Source: Rhizobium sp. L51/94 (GTDB taxonomy: Bacteria; Pseudomonadota; Alphaproteobacteria; Rhizobiales; Rhizobiaceae). From it: a stretch of DNA of 64,000 bases. Position 1 is the stretch's first letter; every line of letters begins with the position of its first letter. Below, piece by piece: positions 1 through 7,843 of this stretch. The position numbers and the translations under genes are program-made. The notes under the pieces were generated by a model. The model was not told the origin of the DNA, made no database searches, and saw only the letters and a program-made list of their open reading frames with translations. Location: NCBI RefSeq assembly GCF_019355555.1, contig NZ_CP072142.1, positions 1,282,698-1,346,697 on the forward strand. Reading direction: 5' to 3'.

Positions 1-317
1 TGGCCGCCGATCCCTCCGAACACAGCTTGGTTGCTCGATAGGATAGTGCTGAAATCCGGCGCCTGTCCCATGCTGAAGCCATTGCCGGTCGCAAGCTTGG
101 CAAACTGGCTGGCATCCTGCGTCCGGTCGCCTGTGATCGCTGCCAGAGTTTTCGTGGTGTTGTCCTTGACGACGGATGTGTCCTGCTGGATCTCCGACGA
201 TAGTCGTTTGATCTCCTCGCTGAGCGAGATGTTTTCCGAATCCTTGACAGGGACCTGTGCCTGCGCCTGAGCGACAACCAACAAGCTCAAAGTCGCCGCT
301 AAGAGTGATATCTTCAT
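1..317 (-). CDS. virB5: VirB5-like T4SS protein, N-terminal part
   Basis: The 3' end lies outside the window, so only about 105 N-terminal residues are visible. The start ATG is at 317, preceded by a GGAGAGGA ribosome binding site. The first 20 residues (MKISLLAATLSLLVVAQAQA) form a clear Sec signal peptide, followed by QVPVKDSENISLSEEIKRL, a helical polar stretch of the kind found at the start of VirB5/TrbJ minor pilus proteins. VirB5 proteins are periplasmic and sit at the tip of the T-pilus. The gene lies directly downstream of virB1-virB2-virB3-virB4 on the same strand, which is the main support for the call. It is separated from virB4 by a transglycosylase gene, which is not the usual order. 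Confidence 0.7.
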   Translation of the reverse strand, partial: MKISLLAATLSLLVVAQAQAQVPVKDSENISLSEEIKRLSSEIQQDTSVVKDNTTKTLAAITGDRTQDASQFAKLATGNGFSMGQAPDFSTILSSNQAVFGGIGG

Positions 318-339
318 GTAACTGTCCTCTCCTGTCCGT

Positions 340-1512
340 TCACTTCGCGGTGGGTCTGGCATCGACGACTGTTACGAGGCCCAAGGCGGGATCTTGCATC
401 ACCGAGAAAGTCGCGACGTTGCCATCGGCGCGGGCCTGTTCCTGCAGGTCGAAGAGCCAGCGCTGGATCTGCTCGGTACTCGCGCTCGACGGCACCGCAA
501 AGCAGCGCGTGCCGCCGGTATCAATGATATTGGTCGGGCATTGGATCTGCGCCATCGCAAGCGAGCCGTCGTAATCTTTGGCATTGCCGCCGCCAGTCCC
601 GCGCAGGCTCGCTGATGACGACTGAAGGCCAGCCTTTAGGCGCTGAAGATATTGCTGGTTCGCTTCGGTCGATTTTCCGAGCAACTCGTTCCAGACCGAA
701 CCGCGCTCGACCTGCGCCTGCGTATTCCGGTCAACGGCTTTCTTGATTTGCTCGCCGCATCCGTTCCCGTAGCTGACGGTTTCCGGCTCGCCGGCACCTT
801 GCGTCGGGGTGCGGTCACCATTCTGAGCCTTGTTGCGCGCATAATAGGCAGAGACCTTTTTGACGTAGTCCTGGGTCTCGGGAATGTTGGGGACCTGGCC
901 GTTCTGCAGCGACTGCCGATATGGGCCGGCATTGTAGCCGGCGGCGATCAGGTCGTAGCGGTCGCCAAACATCCCCTGGAGTTGCTTGATGTACTTCACG
1001 CCGCCGCGAATGTTGTCGCGTGTATCGTAGGGATTGACGCCGAGCTGAGCGGCTGTCCCTGGCATCAGCTGCATGACGCCGGTGGCTCCGACCGCAGAGC
1101 GGGCGGATTGGCGAAAGCGGGATTCCTGCTCGGCGATCGCCAGCGCGAAATTCGGATCGACGCTCTGCCGGATTGCCTCACCCTCGACCATGCTGGCAAC
1201 TTCCTGCTGGCTCGGCGTGCGCTGAGATGGCGCCGCCGGCGCGGTGCCGCCCGCCATGCCGTCCGCCGAGCAATCATCGGGCGCGCCGGAACCCTGACCG
1301 GGTGCCACGCTGTCGGCCGTGCCGCCCGAGGCGCCTTTCAGCTTCCGGGTATCGGCCTGATAGCCCTGGTACCAGTTCAACGTCGCCTGCTGGATCTTCT
1401 GGCGCGCATTGTCGATGACCGGCACCTGCGCATGGCTCGTACTGCCAGCAAGAACCGCAGCAAGGGCCAAACAGCCGACTGCAACTCTCTCAAGACGCTT
1501 TGCGCTGCTCAT
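340..1512 (-). CDS. Secreted lytic transglycosylase of the T4SS operon (SLT domain in the middle of the protein)
   Basis: 390 residues. A signal peptide occupies residues 1-28. A low-complexity linker (about 55-100) leads to an SLT-fold domain (about 105-225). Its catalytic glutamate is E130 in AEQESRF, followed by the GVMQLMPGTA and AAGYNAGP motifs of family 1 lytic transglycosylases, so it should cut peptidoglycan in the periplasm. A further 150 residues at the C-terminus contain paired cysteines and no domain I recognise. The mature N-terminus (QVPVIDNARQKIQQ) resembles VirB5/TrbJ proteins. The start overlaps the end of virB4 by 23 bases, which implies translational coupling. The operon already has a VirB1 at its head, so this is a second, differently built transglycosylase. 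Confidence 0.85.
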   Translation of the reverse strand: MSSAKRLERVAVGCLALAAVLAGSTSHAQVPVIDNARQKIQQATLNWYQGYQADTRKLKGASGGTADSVAPGQGSGAPDDCSADGMAGGTAPAAPSQRTPSQQEVASMVEGEAIRQSVDPNFALAIAEQESRFRQSARSAVGATGVMQLMPGTAAQLGVNPYDTRDNIRGGVKYIKQLQGMFGDRYDLIAAGYNAGPYRQSLQNGQVPNIPETQDYVKKVSAYYARNKAQNGDRTPTQGAGEPETVSYGNGCGEQIKKAVDRNTQAQVERGSVWNELLGKSTEANQQYLQRLKAGLQSSSASLRGTGGGNAKDYDGSLAMAQIQCPTNIIDTGGTRCFAVPSSASTEQIQRWLFDLQEQARADGNVATFSVMQDPALGLVTVVDARPTAK

Positions 1513-4009
1513 CGACCGCTACCACGTTCCAGTCGCAGAATTTCGACAGCCAGTTCTTCGGATCCTCTCCATGCTCGTCTAGCAGCATCTCGACCTCACG
1601 CACTGTCTCCTCCCGGCCTGACAGCACCTTGATGAACTCGGGCATGTGGGACATGTCCACGCGGGCAATCACGCTGTTCTTCGCCTGTTTGATCAGCATG
1701 AAGCGCGAATTCGGATCCCCGTTCTTGACCCATTCGAACTCGGCCCGGGATAGGCCGAAGTGCTCCATGTAAGAGCTTTCGTCAGCCTTCGGATTGGCGA
1801 AGAAGATGTTCGTCGACGTCTGCTCGATGATCGTGCGGCTGACGCTCGAGCGCACCACATCGTCGGCCGACTGCGTGCCGAAGATCACCAGACCGTTCCT
1901 TTTCCGGATGGTCTTGAAGTAATCCTTTAGCGTGCGCTTGAACTCATCGTCATCGAGCAGCTTCCAGGCCTCATCCATCAGATTGATGATCGGCGCCTTG
2001 CCGTCGTAGATTTCGTCGAGTCGATGGAACATGTAGAGAAGTGCTGCGGTGCGCACCGTAGGATCGTCGAGGATCGAAGTCATGTCGAAGCCGATCATCG
2101 GCCTCGAGATATCGAGAATATCCTCGGCATTGTCGAAGAGCCAGGCATAGGGCCCCTTGTCGACCCATTTGTCGAGCCGGGCGATCAGGCTGCCCTCCGT
2201 TCTCTCGCTGCCGGCAAGCAGTGCCCGCAACGACGAGAGACGGCGGTACGACCTGTCCTTCGTCTTGAGGACAGATTTGATCGCGCTGCGGATGATTGAT
2301 TCTTCTTGCGGCGTCAGGCTCTCGCCTTCCTTCGACGGCTTAAGCATGAAGCTCAAAAGCCCGTACAGGAAAACCCGGTTTCCCTCTGTGTCATCGAGTA
2401 GCAATGGGTTCCAACCGGAGGGTTTGCCGGGCTCCAGCGTCATGTAAGTTCCGCCCGCCGCCCGCACCATGATGTCGAGGCCGCGATCCTTGTCGAAGAC
2501 GATTGTCTTCAGGCGCGGGCTGACACGATAGGCCTGCAGAATGAGGAAGCCCATGATGACAGTCTTGCCGGATCCCGTCGGTCCGAACACTGTCGTGTGC
2601 CCGACATCCCCCTGGTGGAAGTTGAAGAAGAAGGGCGTGCCGGAGGTCGTCTCAAAGATGGTGATCGCTGGGCCCCAGTGGTTGCCGTCCGGCTTGCCAT
2701 AGGGATAGGCATGGAAGCTGCTTAAGCCCGCGCAGTTGAGTGTCGAGATCAAAGCCCGGCGCGCGATATAGGCCTGATTCCCGGGAAGCTGCGCCCAGTA
2801 GGCCGGTTCTGCATTCAGATCCTCTCGGACATATGACGCTCCGAGCGCACCAAGTTCGTTTCCGATCAGTGCCACCGCGTCGTCGAGCTGCGTTGTCGAT
2901 TTGGCAATCGGCATGATGGTCAGATGATGCTCGGTGAAGGCGACGCGTTTGCGTGCGAGCTCGTCGCGAGCGATGTCGAGATTGGCCTGCACGCTGGATC
3001 CACCTTCGTCGGCCTTCGACATCTGGCGGTCTAGTCGTTCTATCCGACTGCGCGCAGCCATATCATCGACGAAGGACATTGATTGGGTCAACACCAGCTC
3101 GAACGGCAGCTTGAGGACATAGTCGAGCATGCCTGCGCCGGTCTCGGGCGGATACTCCTTCAGGGAGACCATCGCCGCATAGCGGTCGTCATCGGGCGTG
3201 TCGCCCTGCAGATGGATGATGCGGTTGCCGATCGATGTCCTGCGCGCTGGCAGCAACTCGTCGGCCGGGATCGTCCCAAGCCTGATCGGCCGGACGCGTC
3301 CGCCATTCAGAAGTGTGTAGAAGAATTCGCACTGTTCGGAGAACCAGACTTTTTGCGCGGTCTCATCGATCACCATGTCTTCCGACACATCACGGAATAT
3401 CGTCCTGCTATTCCCGAGGTCCGCGTGCACGCGCTGCACGTCGCGAAGGACCCTCGGACCGTAGATGCCAAGCGATTTCTCCAGTGCCCGCGTCGCCTCG
3501 ACCAGCTTGTCGCGCATCGCACGGAATTGTTCCTTGCGCACGATGGTGCCGCCGGCGCCCATGATGCGGGAAAGAGCTGACCCTTTCTTGAACATCGGCC
3601 GCACAACCAGCGAGACATAGGTGTCGTTCACGAACATCTCGTTCTTGGAGATGCTCTTCTGATAGACATGGTCGAGACACTGCATGAAAGGATCGGCGAA
3701 AGCCGAGGGTAACGAGGGCGCCACCTTGCGCCGAACGACATGCGTATAGAGCGCAAAGCTGCCGATCGAAGAGATCGCGCGGAAGGCGGCGTTGCGCTGT
3801 CGCTGCAGCATGTTGATTGTCTCGATGTCGGCCGTCTCGAAGGAAAAGCCGGTCAGCTTTACGGTCGAGACGAGGCAGTCGTTCTTCAGGCGGATGATGC
3901 CGTTCTCGACCGGCACATAGAAAGGGACATGCGTCGCGACACGGCGATCCGCAAAGATCTCCCAGCCCCTCGACAGACTTCCTTTCAGCGATCTCGCCAT
4001 CGTGTTCAT
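1490..4009 (-). CDS. virB4: VirB4-family T4SS ATPase
   Basis: 839 residues, close to the usual VirB4/CagE length of about 800. The Walker A motif GPTGSGKT is near residue 474 and the Walker B region INLMDEAWKLL near 672. A further conserved segment reads FGTQSADDV. VirB4 is the conserved cytoplasmic AAA+-like ATPase at the base of type IV secretion channels and powers pilus and channel assembly. The ATG at 4009 follows GGGGTGTAAGCG, and the TAA of virB3 lies 3 bases upstream. The gene is intact. The operon could serve conjugation or effector delivery; nothing in the window decides which, because relaxase, virD4 and the remaining virB genes lie outside it. Confidence 0.95.
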   Translation of the reverse strand: MNTMARSLKGSLSRGWEIFADRRVATHVPFYVPVENGIIRLKNDCLVSTVKLTGFSFETADIETINMLQRQRNAAFRAISSIGSFALYTHVVRRKVAPSLPSAFADPFMQCLDHVYQKSISKNEMFVNDTYVSLVVRPMFKKGSALSRIMGAGGTIVRKEQFRAMRDKLVEATRALEKSLGIYGPRVLRDVQRVHADLGNSRTIFRDVSEDMVIDETAQKVWFSEQCEFFYTLLNGGRVRPIRLGTIPADELLPARRTSIGNRIIHLQGDTPDDDRYAAMVSLKEYPPETGAGMLDYVLKLPFELVLTQSMSFVDDMAARSRIERLDRQMSKADEGGSSVQANLDIARDELARKRVAFTEHHLTIMPIAKSTTQLDDAVALIGNELGALGASYVREDLNAEPAYWAQLPGNQAYIARRALISTLNCAGLSSFHAYPYGKPDGNHWGPAITIFETTSGTPFFFNFHQGDVGHTTVFGPTGSGKTVIMGFLILQAYRVSPRLKTIVFDKDRGLDIMVRAAGGTYMTLEPGKPSGWNPLLLDDTEGNRVFLYGLLSFMLKPSKEGESLTPQEESIIRSAIKSVLKTKDRSYRRLSSLRALLAGSERTEGSLIARLDKWVDKGPYAWLFDNAEDILDISRPMIGFDMTSILDDPTVRTAALLYMFHRLDEIYDGKAPIINLMDEAWKLLDDDEFKRTLKDYFKTIRKRNGLVIFGTQSADDVVRSSVSRTIIEQTSTNIFFANPKADESSYMEHFGLSRAEFEWVKNGDPNSRFMLIKQAKNSVIARVDMSHMPEFIKVLSGREETVREVEMLLDEHGEDPKNWLSKFCDWNVVAVDEQRKAS

Positions 4010-4012
4010 CGC

Positions 4013-4333
4013 TTACACCCCGTAGGTTCTGACGCCACCGCCGAGCTTCCGGCCAAGAGGATTGACGCCGCACATGCTCAGCCGACCGACGATCTCAAAG
4101 AACCAGAGGTCGAGTTTTACGGTAAGCACGTAGAGGATGCCGTGCAGAATGGCGAAACATGCGGGGAACCATAGGATCGATCCCAAGATCAAGAACACCA
4201 TCAGCGAGATGAAGCATTCCGCCAGGAAATATGTGTAGGGTATTCCCATTACTGTTGGCGGCCGCGTCAGCGCGAGAATAACCGGATGGGATTCGATGTA
4301 GTCGTCACGCCCGTCGGAATCATTACCCGCCAT
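4013..4333 (-). CDS. virB3: VirB3-like inner-membrane T4SS protein
   Basis: 106 residues from the ATG at 4333, which has a GGGGGGACG ribosome binding site. A GTG at 4339 is also possible but lies closer to that site. The sequence has the VirB3 layout: a short polar N-terminus, the conserved HPVILALTRPPTVMGIPY segment, then two adjacent transmembrane helices (about residues 35-75) and a basic tail. VirB3 works with VirB4 and VirB6 at the inner membrane. The start overlaps the virB2 stop region and the stop is 3 bases before virB4, so the genes are tightly coupled. Confidence 0.88.
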   Translation of the reverse strand: MAGNDSDGRDDYIESHPVILALTRPPTVMGIPYTYFLAECFISLMVFLILGSILWFPACFAILHGILYVLTVKLDLWFFEIVGRLSMCGVNPLGRKLGGGVRTYGV

Positions 4334-4335
4334 GC

Positions 4336-4707
4336 TCACGTCCCCCCGCCGGCGAGGAAGTCAACGAGTTCGGCTGCGGCAAACATACCGGCAAGGCATC
4401 CGCCGACACGCAGGAGCGCCCCCCACGACCAGTATCCGAAGGCCGCTGCGAGGAACATGCCAATGAAGGCGATCGCGCCGACCGAGCGGCCGAACGGGCC
4501 CGTAAAGAATTGCACCAGCCGATCAGCCGCCTGCTGGAGACGATCGAGGTTCTGTGCCGCCGCCGGCTCGTACTGGGCGGCGAGCAGAATCAGGCTTGCC
4601 GCAAGCACAATGGCGGCGTTGCCGAGCCATTTTCGCCGAGCCATGGAGGACCAGGCAACGCTGCTATAGAGAGCGGCCGTGTGGGCTGCGAACGCGATGG
4701 GATTCAT
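4336..4707 (-). CDS. virB2: VirB2-like major pilin
   Basis: 123 residues. A long signal segment ends near AAQYEPAAAQ (about residue 52). The mature part of about 70 residues has two hydrophobic helices separated by a short polar loop (GPFGRSVGAIAF and LLRVGGCLAGMFAAAEL), which is typical of VirB2/TrbC pilins. The precursor would be processed and inserted in the inner membrane before assembly into the conjugative pilus. The ATG at 4707 overlaps the virB1 stop and has an AGAGG ribosome binding site. Position between virB1 and virB3 supports the assignment. Confidence 0.85.
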   Translation of the reverse strand: MNPIAFAAHTAALYSSVAWSSMARRKWLGNAAIVLAASLILLAAQYEPAAAQNLDRLQQAADRLVQFFTGPFGRSVGAIAFIGMFLAAAFGYWSWGALLRVGGCLAGMFAAAELVDFLAGGGT

Positions 4708-5849
4708 TTAGACACCTCTTCCTTGACGATTTTGACTGGTCCGCCAACATCTCTACGCCCTTCCTCACGCTGAGGACGGGCGTCCGGCGGGATCGGCTGT
4801 GCAGCAGAGAAGACAAGCATTGGGGATCTAACTCGCTCGGCAGGCCCGGCGCGCGGCGAGATGGGTACGGGAGCTGAGGGCGGGATAGCTTGCGGATGCC
4901 TTTGCCTGACCACTGTGCCGGTATAGTATCCGACGACACGTGTGACAAAGTCGGCGGTCTCGCGGTTCAGCGGCAGGGAGTGGCGAAGGTCGACGTTGGG
5001 TTCGCCGGCATTATAGGCCGCGGCGATCAGCACCGGATTTCGGTACTTATCGATAAGGAACCGGAGAAACCTCGTGCCTGCCTGGATGTTTTGTTCGGCA
5101 TCGGTCAAATCCTTGGCACCGAAGGCTTTGCCTACGCGTGGCATCACCTGCATTAGTCCGATGGCGCCGGCAGAACTCACCAAGCCTGGATCGAAGCCGC
5201 CATTCTCGGCCCGCATGACCGAAAGCACCCAGTTCGGATCAACTCCATCCGTCGCGGCAATCGCCAGCGCGAGCCTCGCAAAGTCCGTGGGGATGCCGGA
5301 TAAAAGATCGGGGCGAGCCTGTGCTGTTGACCCGCTGGCATCGACATTCAAGCTGGTGTCCAGGTCCGTGACCGGAGATGCTGGCGGGCTCTCAAGAGAA
5401 TGAGCACCAATGGGCGACTGCACGGTGCGTTCGCGCCGTGCAGTCGCGCTATCAGGCGCCTTTCCAGGTAAGCTCGAGGGATTATTATCCGACTCTCCGT
5501 CCACCTCAAACAGAAGAGCCCTATCCCACTTCCGATCTTCGTCGCGCGGCCCTTCAAAGCGCTGGTTGAAGTTCGTCGCTTCAAGTGCCGGGACGGCAGC
5601 CTGCTTGATCGCGACAGATCCAGACGCTGGGATTGCCACCGACAGCACCGCAGGCTTTCTTACAGTCGCGCCTACGCCACTAGACTTATTGACCTGTGTA
5701 GATAGTCCCGGAGCGATATGATGGTTGCTGTCAGAAGGGCCCGATGCAAAGCCGGTGAGCAGGGCAGCCGAAGCGCCGGCAACCCACAGTCTTCTTGGCG
5801 ACCAAGATATCTGCGGTCTGTTCACAGGTGAAAGCGGAATACGATCCAT
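4704..5849 (-). CDS. virB1: VirB1-like lytic transglycosylase
   Basis: About 381 residues from the ATG at 5849. The frame stays open to a GTG at 5927 and has another ATG at 5897. I prefer 5849 because the peptide then begins with a basic region and a hydrophobic segment (RRLWVAGASAALLTGFASG), and because a perfect inverted repeat at 5865-5884 would otherwise lie inside the gene. No good ribosome binding site supports any of the starts. The first 200 residues are low-complexity. The SLT domain is C-terminal, with the catalytic glutamate in MRAENGG and the motifs GAIGLMQVMP and AAAYNAGEP. VirB1 opens the cell wall for T4SS assembly. It is the first gene of the operon. Confidence 0.82.
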   Translation of the reverse strand: MDRIPLSPVNRPQISWSPRRLWVAGASAALLTGFASGPSDSNHHIAPGLSTQVNKSSGVGATVRKPAVLSVAIPASGSVAIKQAAVPALEATNFNQRFEGPRDEDRKWDRALLFEVDGESDNNPSSLPGKAPDSATARRERTVQSPIGAHSLESPPASPVTDLDTSLNVDASGSTAQARPDLLSGIPTDFARLALAIAATDGVDPNWVLSVMRAENGGFDPGLVSSAGAIGLMQVMPRVGKAFGAKDLTDAEQNIQAGTRFLRFLIDKYRNPVLIAAAYNAGEPNVDLRHSLPLNRETADFVTRVVGYYTGTVVRQRHPQAIPPSAPVPISPRAGPAERVRSPMLVFSAAQPIPPDARPQREEGRRDVGGPVKIVKEEVSK

Positions 5850-5864
5850 GGCGAAACCAACGAA

Positions 5865-5884
5865 ACTTATACTGCGGTATAAGT
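5865..5884. promoter_or_regulatory. Perfect inverted repeat upstream of virB1, probable operator
   Basis: The arms ACTTATAC and GTATAAGT are perfectly complementary over 8 bases, with a 4-base TGCG centre. The element lies 16 bases upstream of the favoured virB1 start and is AT-rich in a GC-rich neighbourhood. Its spacing and symmetry suit a dimeric repressor or activator site controlling the T4SS operon. No matching regulator gene can be assigned from the window. Confidence 0.45.
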
Positions 5885-6181
5885 ATTTGAACCGCATTCC
5901 GCCACGGAAATCAACTGCAAATTTCACTGGAGTATAATTATCTGGAAGGAGCTACCCGGGAAGGAGCGCTTCCTGAGGCATGTCAATTGGGGCGACCAGT
6001 TATCCGGCGCCTAGGGATACTGAGGTTGTCAGAGCCCCCAAATGCGAGCAAAGCGGACAGCTGTCCCGTCCTTTACCAGCACCGAGCTTGCATCAGTGTC
6101 CGAGCGGCCAGCAGAGATCCGGCACACGAAATTAGGCAATTCCGTCTGTATCGTCGACATATATTGCTTATCGGAGGTGAG

Positions 6182-6247
6182 ATGTACATGTTGATCGTAC
6201 GCATGACGGTGTCGTGGTATGATCGTTTTCAACCTGAAAGCGGATGA
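6182..6247 (+). CDS. Possible 21-residue leader ORF before the antitoxin gene
   Basis: An ATG at 6182 follows a near-perfect ribosome binding site (GGAGGTGA, 6173-6180). The frame encodes 21 residues (MYMLIVRMTVSWYDRFQPESG) and stops at 6247, four bases before the antitoxin ATG at 6252. The antitoxin itself has only a weak site, so ribosomes finishing this ORF could reinitiate there. It could equally be the true ribosome entry point of a different start. No homolog is recognised. Confidence 0.3.
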   Translation: MYMLIVRMTVSWYDRFQPESG

Positions 6248-6251
6248 TACG

Positions 6252-6545
6252 ATGGCCCAGACGCATTACAAGATCAGCGAGGCGCGTAAGAACTTTGCCG
6301 AGGTTCTTGAGCGTGCGAACCAGGGTGAAGAGATCGTCATCATGCGCGGCAATGAAGTTTACGCGCGCATCGGTCCGGCGGCCGACGGCGGCAAGCGTCC
6401 CTTTGGCCTTCTGCGCCATCGTGGCTTGCCCGACGATCTGTTCGATACCACGGATGCCGAGCAGTCCGCCATCGATGCAGGCGACTGGAACGATGATACC
6501 GGCATATGGCAAGGCAAATCCGACGGTAGCGAAACCACGCAATGA
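6252..6545 (+). CDS. Phd/YefM-type antitoxin
   Basis: 97 residues from the ATG at 6252; a start at 6219 would add 11 residues with no family resemblance. The N-terminus (QTHYKISEARKNFAEVLERANQGEEIVIMRGNEVYARI) matches the Phd/YefM fold: a small DNA-binding beta-alpha domain that dimerises and represses its own promoter. The acidic C-terminal tail (DDLFDTTDAEQSAIDAGDWNDDT) is the expected unstructured toxin-neutralising part. Its stop overlaps the toxin ATG, the standard arrangement for co-translated antitoxin and toxin. Confidence 0.88.
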   Translation: MAQTHYKISEARKNFAEVLERANQGEEIVIMRGNEVYARIGPAADGGKRPFGLLRHRGLPDDLFDTTDAEQSAIDAGDWNDDTGIWQGKSDGSETTQ

Positions 6546-6919
6546 AAATCCTGCTCGACAGCCACGCCGTCTACTGGCGGACGATTGGCAGTGATCGCCT
6601 GTCCACAAAGGCACGAACGATGATTGAGGACAAGGCGTACGCTGTCCTCGTCAGCGCGGTCACGTTCTATGAGCTGGACAACATGATGCGCCTGAACAAG
6701 CTCGACCTCAAGCCACAGGAACTTAGGGCCGCCGTCACAGCAAGCGCACTGCAGACCTGGGCCATCAGCGATCTGGATGCCGAGCTTGCAGCCGTGTTCG
6801 GCTGGGATCACCGCGATCCGTGGGACCGCACACTCGCCGCCCAGACGCGGCTGGAGCATTCCACCTTCGTCTCGACGGATCCGGCGTTCGACACGATATT
6901 GTATGAGCGGGTCTGGTAG
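6542..6919 (+). CDS. PIN-domain (VapC-type) toxin ribonuclease
   Basis: 125 residues. PIN acidic residues are visible: D6 in KILLDSHAVYW, E44 in TFYELDNM, D92/D95 in HRDPWDR, and D113 in VSTDPAFD. These would hold the magnesium ion used for RNA cleavage. The start overlaps the antitoxin stop (ATGA). It belongs to the PIN group that pairs with Phd-type antitoxins. On a plasmid such a pair would stabilise inheritance. The gene appears intact. Confidence 0.88.
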   Translation: MKILLDSHAVYWRTIGSDRLSTKARTMIEDKAYAVLVSAVTFYELDNMMRLNKLDLKPQELRAAVTASALQTWAISDLDAELAAVFGWDHRDPWDRTLAAQTRLEHSTFVSTDPAFDTILYERVW

Positions 6920-6931
6920 GAGGTGTAACAG

Positions 6932-7111
6932 ATGAAGATCCTCGCGGAACCTGTCGAGGCGGCCGAACGGCTTAAGGAACTCATCTCTCTTGCCGAGTGG
7001 CGTGTCCTTCAGTTTTGCGCCGACAGCAGGTCCTCTGAGGAAAGCCTCGGCTCCCATTTTACGCTCGATATCGGGCTCGTATCCTCTGCTCAAGTAACGA
7101 ACGCAACATGA
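6932..7111 (+). CDS. Small ORF after the toxin, antitoxin-like N-terminus
   Basis: 59 residues, with a strong AGGAGGTGTAACAG ribosome binding site 13 bases after the toxin stop. The first 20 residues (MKILAEPVEAAERLKELISL) recall the start of Phd-type antitoxins, but the rest matches nothing I know. The stop overlaps another ATG at 7108 by ATGA. That second frame begins NYTENDILQAVGHNAFTAGK, which recalls the N-terminus of SWIM zinc-finger proteins, and then runs into unrelated sequence. Both look like truncated ends of genes fused by rearrangement, although the good translation signal leaves open that the first is expressed. Confidence 0.35.
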   Translation: MKILAEPVEAAERLKELISLAEWRVLQFCADSRSSEESLGSHFTLDIGLVSSAQVTNAT

Positions 7112-7187
7112 ATTATACCGAGAACGATATCCTGCAGGCTGTTGGCCACAACGCATTCACGGCAGGCAAAACCTATCAGCGCCCGTC

Positions 7188-7730
7188 GCCATCGAACTCG
7201 AGGTCTCCGGCCGTCACATCGACCTTATCGAGGAGAGGATCGAAATCGCGATCCACATTGGCCAACTTTCCGACTCCTCTATGGTTGCTCGACGAATAGG
7301 CGACATGCGAATGATAACTTTGGCCTCCGCCAGCTATCTCGCCCGCTACGGCACGCCGCAAATGCTTGAGGAGTTGCACGCGCACCAACGGATTGGCAAC
7401 GTCCATCAGGGCCATATTGTCGGGTAGGATTTTACTGTTGACGGTAAGCAGCTTACCGTTGAGAGCGCGAGCTCGTTCCGCACCAACGATGCGGAACATG
7501 TCCGGGGCGCGGCCCTCGCGCGTCTAGGCATCGCTCACCATGCAAGTTGGTTACTCACAGCTGTGCTAGCCTCCGGGGAAGTGGCGCGAATTCTCGATAA
7601 GCACACGCCGCCCCTTCTTCCAATCAACGCAATCATTGCCGGAGGACACCGCATGCCTTCCCGGGTGCGGCATTTCCCAGAGTTCCTAGCCGATATCTGC
7701 GCAGGGGAGCCCGAGTTACGTGTTGGCTAG
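7188..7730 (+). pseudogene. LysR-type regulator, effector-binding domain remnant
   Basis: One reading frame from about 7188 to the TAG at 7728-7730 encodes the C-terminal effector domain of a LysR regulator: VSGRHIDLIEERIEIAIHIG, then DSSMVARRIGDMR and ASASYLARYG. The N-terminal helix-turn-helix is missing. There is an in-frame TAG at 7425-7427, after which the homology continues unchanged to HRMPSRVRHFPEFLAD, a typical LysR C-terminus. The gene is therefore dead through both 5' loss and a nonsense mutation. It adjoins the toxin-antitoxin debris on the left. Confidence 0.75.
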
Positions 7731-7843
7731 CCGTCCCGGATGTGGACCAACATCAACTTCTGTTGGCGCTACCTGGCCTTTACCGCTGTGGCCCGCAGCG
7801 CACATTATCGGGCATGTGCGTCTCCGGCAATGCAGTCTATTCC

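Noticed and set aside
652..1632. Long plus-strand frame of 326 codons
   Set aside because: It lies opposite the transglycosylase and virB4 genes, which have clear motifs; the antisense frame has no ribosome binding site or recognisable protein.
1..5927. T4SS as an effector-delivery system
   Set aside because: No effector, chaperone or virD4 gene is visible; a conjugation role is equally possible, so I did not choose.
7108..7299. Complete 63-codon gene after the toxin operon
   Set aside because: Only about the first 25 codons look protein-like; the rest overlaps the LysR remnant in another frame, so it is a chance fusion.
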